Source: DASYQD01 sp036005845
GTDB lineage: Bacteria; Acidobacteriota; Thermoanaerobaculia; Multivoradales; JAIOJS01
Reading direction: 5' to 3'
Assembly (NCBI GenBank): GCA_036005845.1
Contig: DASYQD010000101.1
Span: forward strand, 1 to 42,898
Length of the DNA stretch: 42,898 bases
Shown here: piece after piece, positions 41,645 to 42,898 of the stretch
Numbering within the stretch: position 1 is the first letter of the stretch
How the letters are laid out: the number at the start of each line of letters is the position of its first letter
The notes under the pieces: model-generated
What the model saw: the letters and a program-made list of their open reading frames with translations, nothing else
Databases searched by the model: none
Told to the model about the DNA's origin: nothing
Made by a program: the position numbers and the translations under genes

Positions 41645-42889
41645 TCAGCCGACGGCGGCGAGGTCGAAGGTGGCGGCGAGCCCATCCGCCACCGCCCAGC
41701 CGGCGAGGGTCGGCACCAGGCGATCGGCTTGGCGCGTGAGGAGACCCTCGGCGGCGAGGCGCTCGAGCAGCGCCGAGTTCGTCGCCGCCACGTCGAAGCC
41801 GAGCTCGCGCAGTCGCGCCAGGTCGACGCCCTCGCGCGTGCGCAGGCCGAGCATCAGGTGCTCGAGCGCGAGGTCGCGTGGGGCGAGGTGCTCTTCGCCG
41901 GCAACGGATCGATCGCCCGCCGCGACCGCGGCTTCCCAGGGACCGACCTTGCGGTGGTTCCACCAGCGTCGCGCGCCGTCGAAGGAGTGCGCCGAGGGCC
42001 CGAGCCCGAGGTAGGGCGCGTGCGACCAGTACTTGTGGTTGTGCCGCGACTGGTGCTTCGGCGCGCGCGCGAAGTTGGAGACCTCGTAGGCGGTGTAGCC
42101 CGCCGCCGCGAGACGCTCGTGGGTGAGGCGAAAGAGCGTCGCCTGGCCGCCTTCCGGCATCTCGCGCAGCTCGCCGCGCGCCTGGCGAAATCCGAACGGC
42201 GTCCCTTCGTGCACGGTGAGCTGGTAGCAGGAGAGATGTTGCGGCGCCAGCGCGGCGACGGTGTCGAGGTCCTGCTGCCATGCCGCAGCTTCCTGGTCGG
42301 GAAGCCCGTAAATGAGGTCGACGCCGACGACGGCGAAACCGGCGCCGAGAGCGGTCTCGACGGCCAGCCGCGCCTCCGCGCCGCTGTGCCGCCGACCGAG
42401 GAAACGCAGCGCTTCATCACGAAACGACTGCACGCCGAGCGTGAGCGTGTCGACGTCGAGCGCCCGCCAGGCGGCAACGCTCGCCGGCGTCGCGTCCTCG
42501 GGATTGGCCTCCATCGACAGCCGCGCGTCGACCGCGATCGGCAGCCGCAACCGCAGCTCGTCGAGGATCGCCGCCAGCTGCGCCGGCGCCAACAGCGACG
42601 GCGTGCCGCCGCCGAGGTAGATGCTGTCGAACGGCGTGCCCGGAAAGGGCTCGTCGGCCCACAACGCGATCTCCCGCCGCAGCGACTCGACGAACCGCGC
42701 GCGTCGCTCCTTCGTTCCCGTGAGCACCGAGAAGTCGCAGTACGGACAGATCGCGGAACAGAAAGGGAGATGCACGTAAATACCGGCAGCGCTGACCGGC
42801 TCGACGTCGCTTGCCGGCCGGAGCGGCGGCTGCGACTGGGGCGCGCCGGACGGAGGGCTCCCAGCCGCGCGCAGCGTCTTCGCGAGCAC
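41645..42889 (-). CDS. hemW: HemW, radical SAM haem chaperone family; 5' end uncertain
   Basis: Haem-binding chaperone related to oxygen-independent coproporphyrinogen oxidase (HemN). From GTG 42889 it has 414 aa, with C44-x3-C48-x2-C51 (LPFCSAICPYC) for the 4Fe-4S cluster. SIYLGGGTPSLL, SMEANPED, G-QSF, GVDLIYGLP and HNHKYW (HNxxYW, the haem/HemW signature) follow. The first some 35 codons do not look like a HemW start and run through the palindromic repeat at 42841-42898. No standard start exists between residues 2 and 38, so the true start is GTG 42889, a CTG, or beyond the window. It reads towards the parvulin gene. Confidence 0.9.
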   Translation of the reverse strand: MLAKTLRAAGSPPSGAPQSQPPLRPASDVEPVSAAGIYVHLPFCSAICPYCDFSVLTGTKERRARFVESLRREIALWADEPFPGTPFDSIYLGGGTPSLLAPAQLAAILDELRLRLPIAVDARLSMEANPEDATPASVAAWRALDVDTLTLGVQSFRDEALRFLGRRHSGAEARLAVETALGAGFAVVGVDLIYGLPDQEAAAWQQDLDTVAALAPQHLSCYQLTVHEGTPFGFRQARGELREMPEGGQATLFRLTHERLAAAGYTAYEVSNFARAPKHQSRHNHKYWSHAPYLGLGPSAHSFDGARRWWNHRKVGPWEAAVAAGDRSVAGEEHLAPRDLALEHLMLGLRTREGVDLARLRELGFDVAATNSALLERLAAEGLLTRQADRLVPTLAGWAVADGLAATFDLAAVG

Positions 42890-42898
42890 GGATGGGAT
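42841..42898 (+). repeat. REP-like palindromic element, copy B
   Basis: Second copy of the element at 2321-2372, cut by the window end. Sequence begins GCGCGCCGGACGGAGGGCTC as in copy A. The stem arms TCCCAGCCG and CGGATGGGA keep complementarity apart from one extra base in each arm. It covers the first codons of hemW as read from GTG 42889. Confidence 0.6.

Overview
The window is a 42.9-kb, very GC-rich (roughly 70%) stretch of a bacterial chromosome, densely coded on both strands. Household genes (lipA, murB, rpoD, hemW, rlpA) show that it is chromosomal. Secretion signals, a lipoprotein, a TonB-like protein, RlpA, a DegP/DegQ protease and an MsbA-type exporter suggest a Gram-negative cell. 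A Hanks-type kinase, the GC content and the gene mix would fit an uncultured Acidobacteriota (Thermoanaerobaculia-like) or a similar soil lineage. That placement is inference; no rRNA gene is present.

Layout. 1-4.4 kb: the 3' end of a MazF-like toxin gene, lipA, a diheme cytochrome c, a GNAT acetyltransferase and a PaaA/BoxB-like diiron protein. 4.4-10.3 kb: a secreted protein with its AraC regulator (minus), a proline dehydrogenase (plus), then a GH20-like glycosidase coupled to a CAP-domain protein (minus). 10.6-14.1 kb: an unknown exported protein and an M28 peptidase with a membrane domain. 14.2-19.3 kb: a three-gene membrane formate dehydrogenase operon. Its catalytic subunit is interrupted by an in-frame UGA at 14765-14767, followed by a hairpin whose GGUCU loop sits where the E. 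coli fdhF SECIS loop sits, so it should contain selenocysteine.

19.3-20.4 kb: a visibly lower-GC island on the minus strand. A near-consensus sigma-70 promoter carries an inverted repeat over its -10 and spacer. It drives a 12-codon reading frame with a strong ribosome binding site, a hairpin abutting the next ribosome binding site, a 63-aa acidic protein, a ribbon-helix-helix protein and a two-TM protein. I do not recognise this cassette as a described system. 20.7-25.4 kb: an M35 metalloendopeptidase, two esterases, a DegQ-like protease with 23-bp tandem repeats upstream, and a TonB C-terminal protein. 25.4-29.2 kb: two toxin-antitoxin-like gene pairs (BrnT/DUF4258-like with partner; unknown helical protein with an AbiEii-like nucleotidyltransferase) around a bacterial cPLA2-like phospholipase.

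29.3-42.9 kb: an MsbA-like exporter, rpoD, a DUF4331 protein with its terminator, murB, rlpA, a standalone NFACT-R protein, then a minus-strand cluster hemW, parvulin lipoprotein, Ser/Thr kinase and a coiled-coil exported protein.

Two features run across the window. About ten genes have a TANNNT -10-like box only 6-9 nt before the start codon and no Shine-Dalgarno sequence, which suggests common leaderless transcription. A palindromic REP-like element occurs near both ends (2321-2372 and 42841-42898), and the second copy overlaps the apparent start of hemW.
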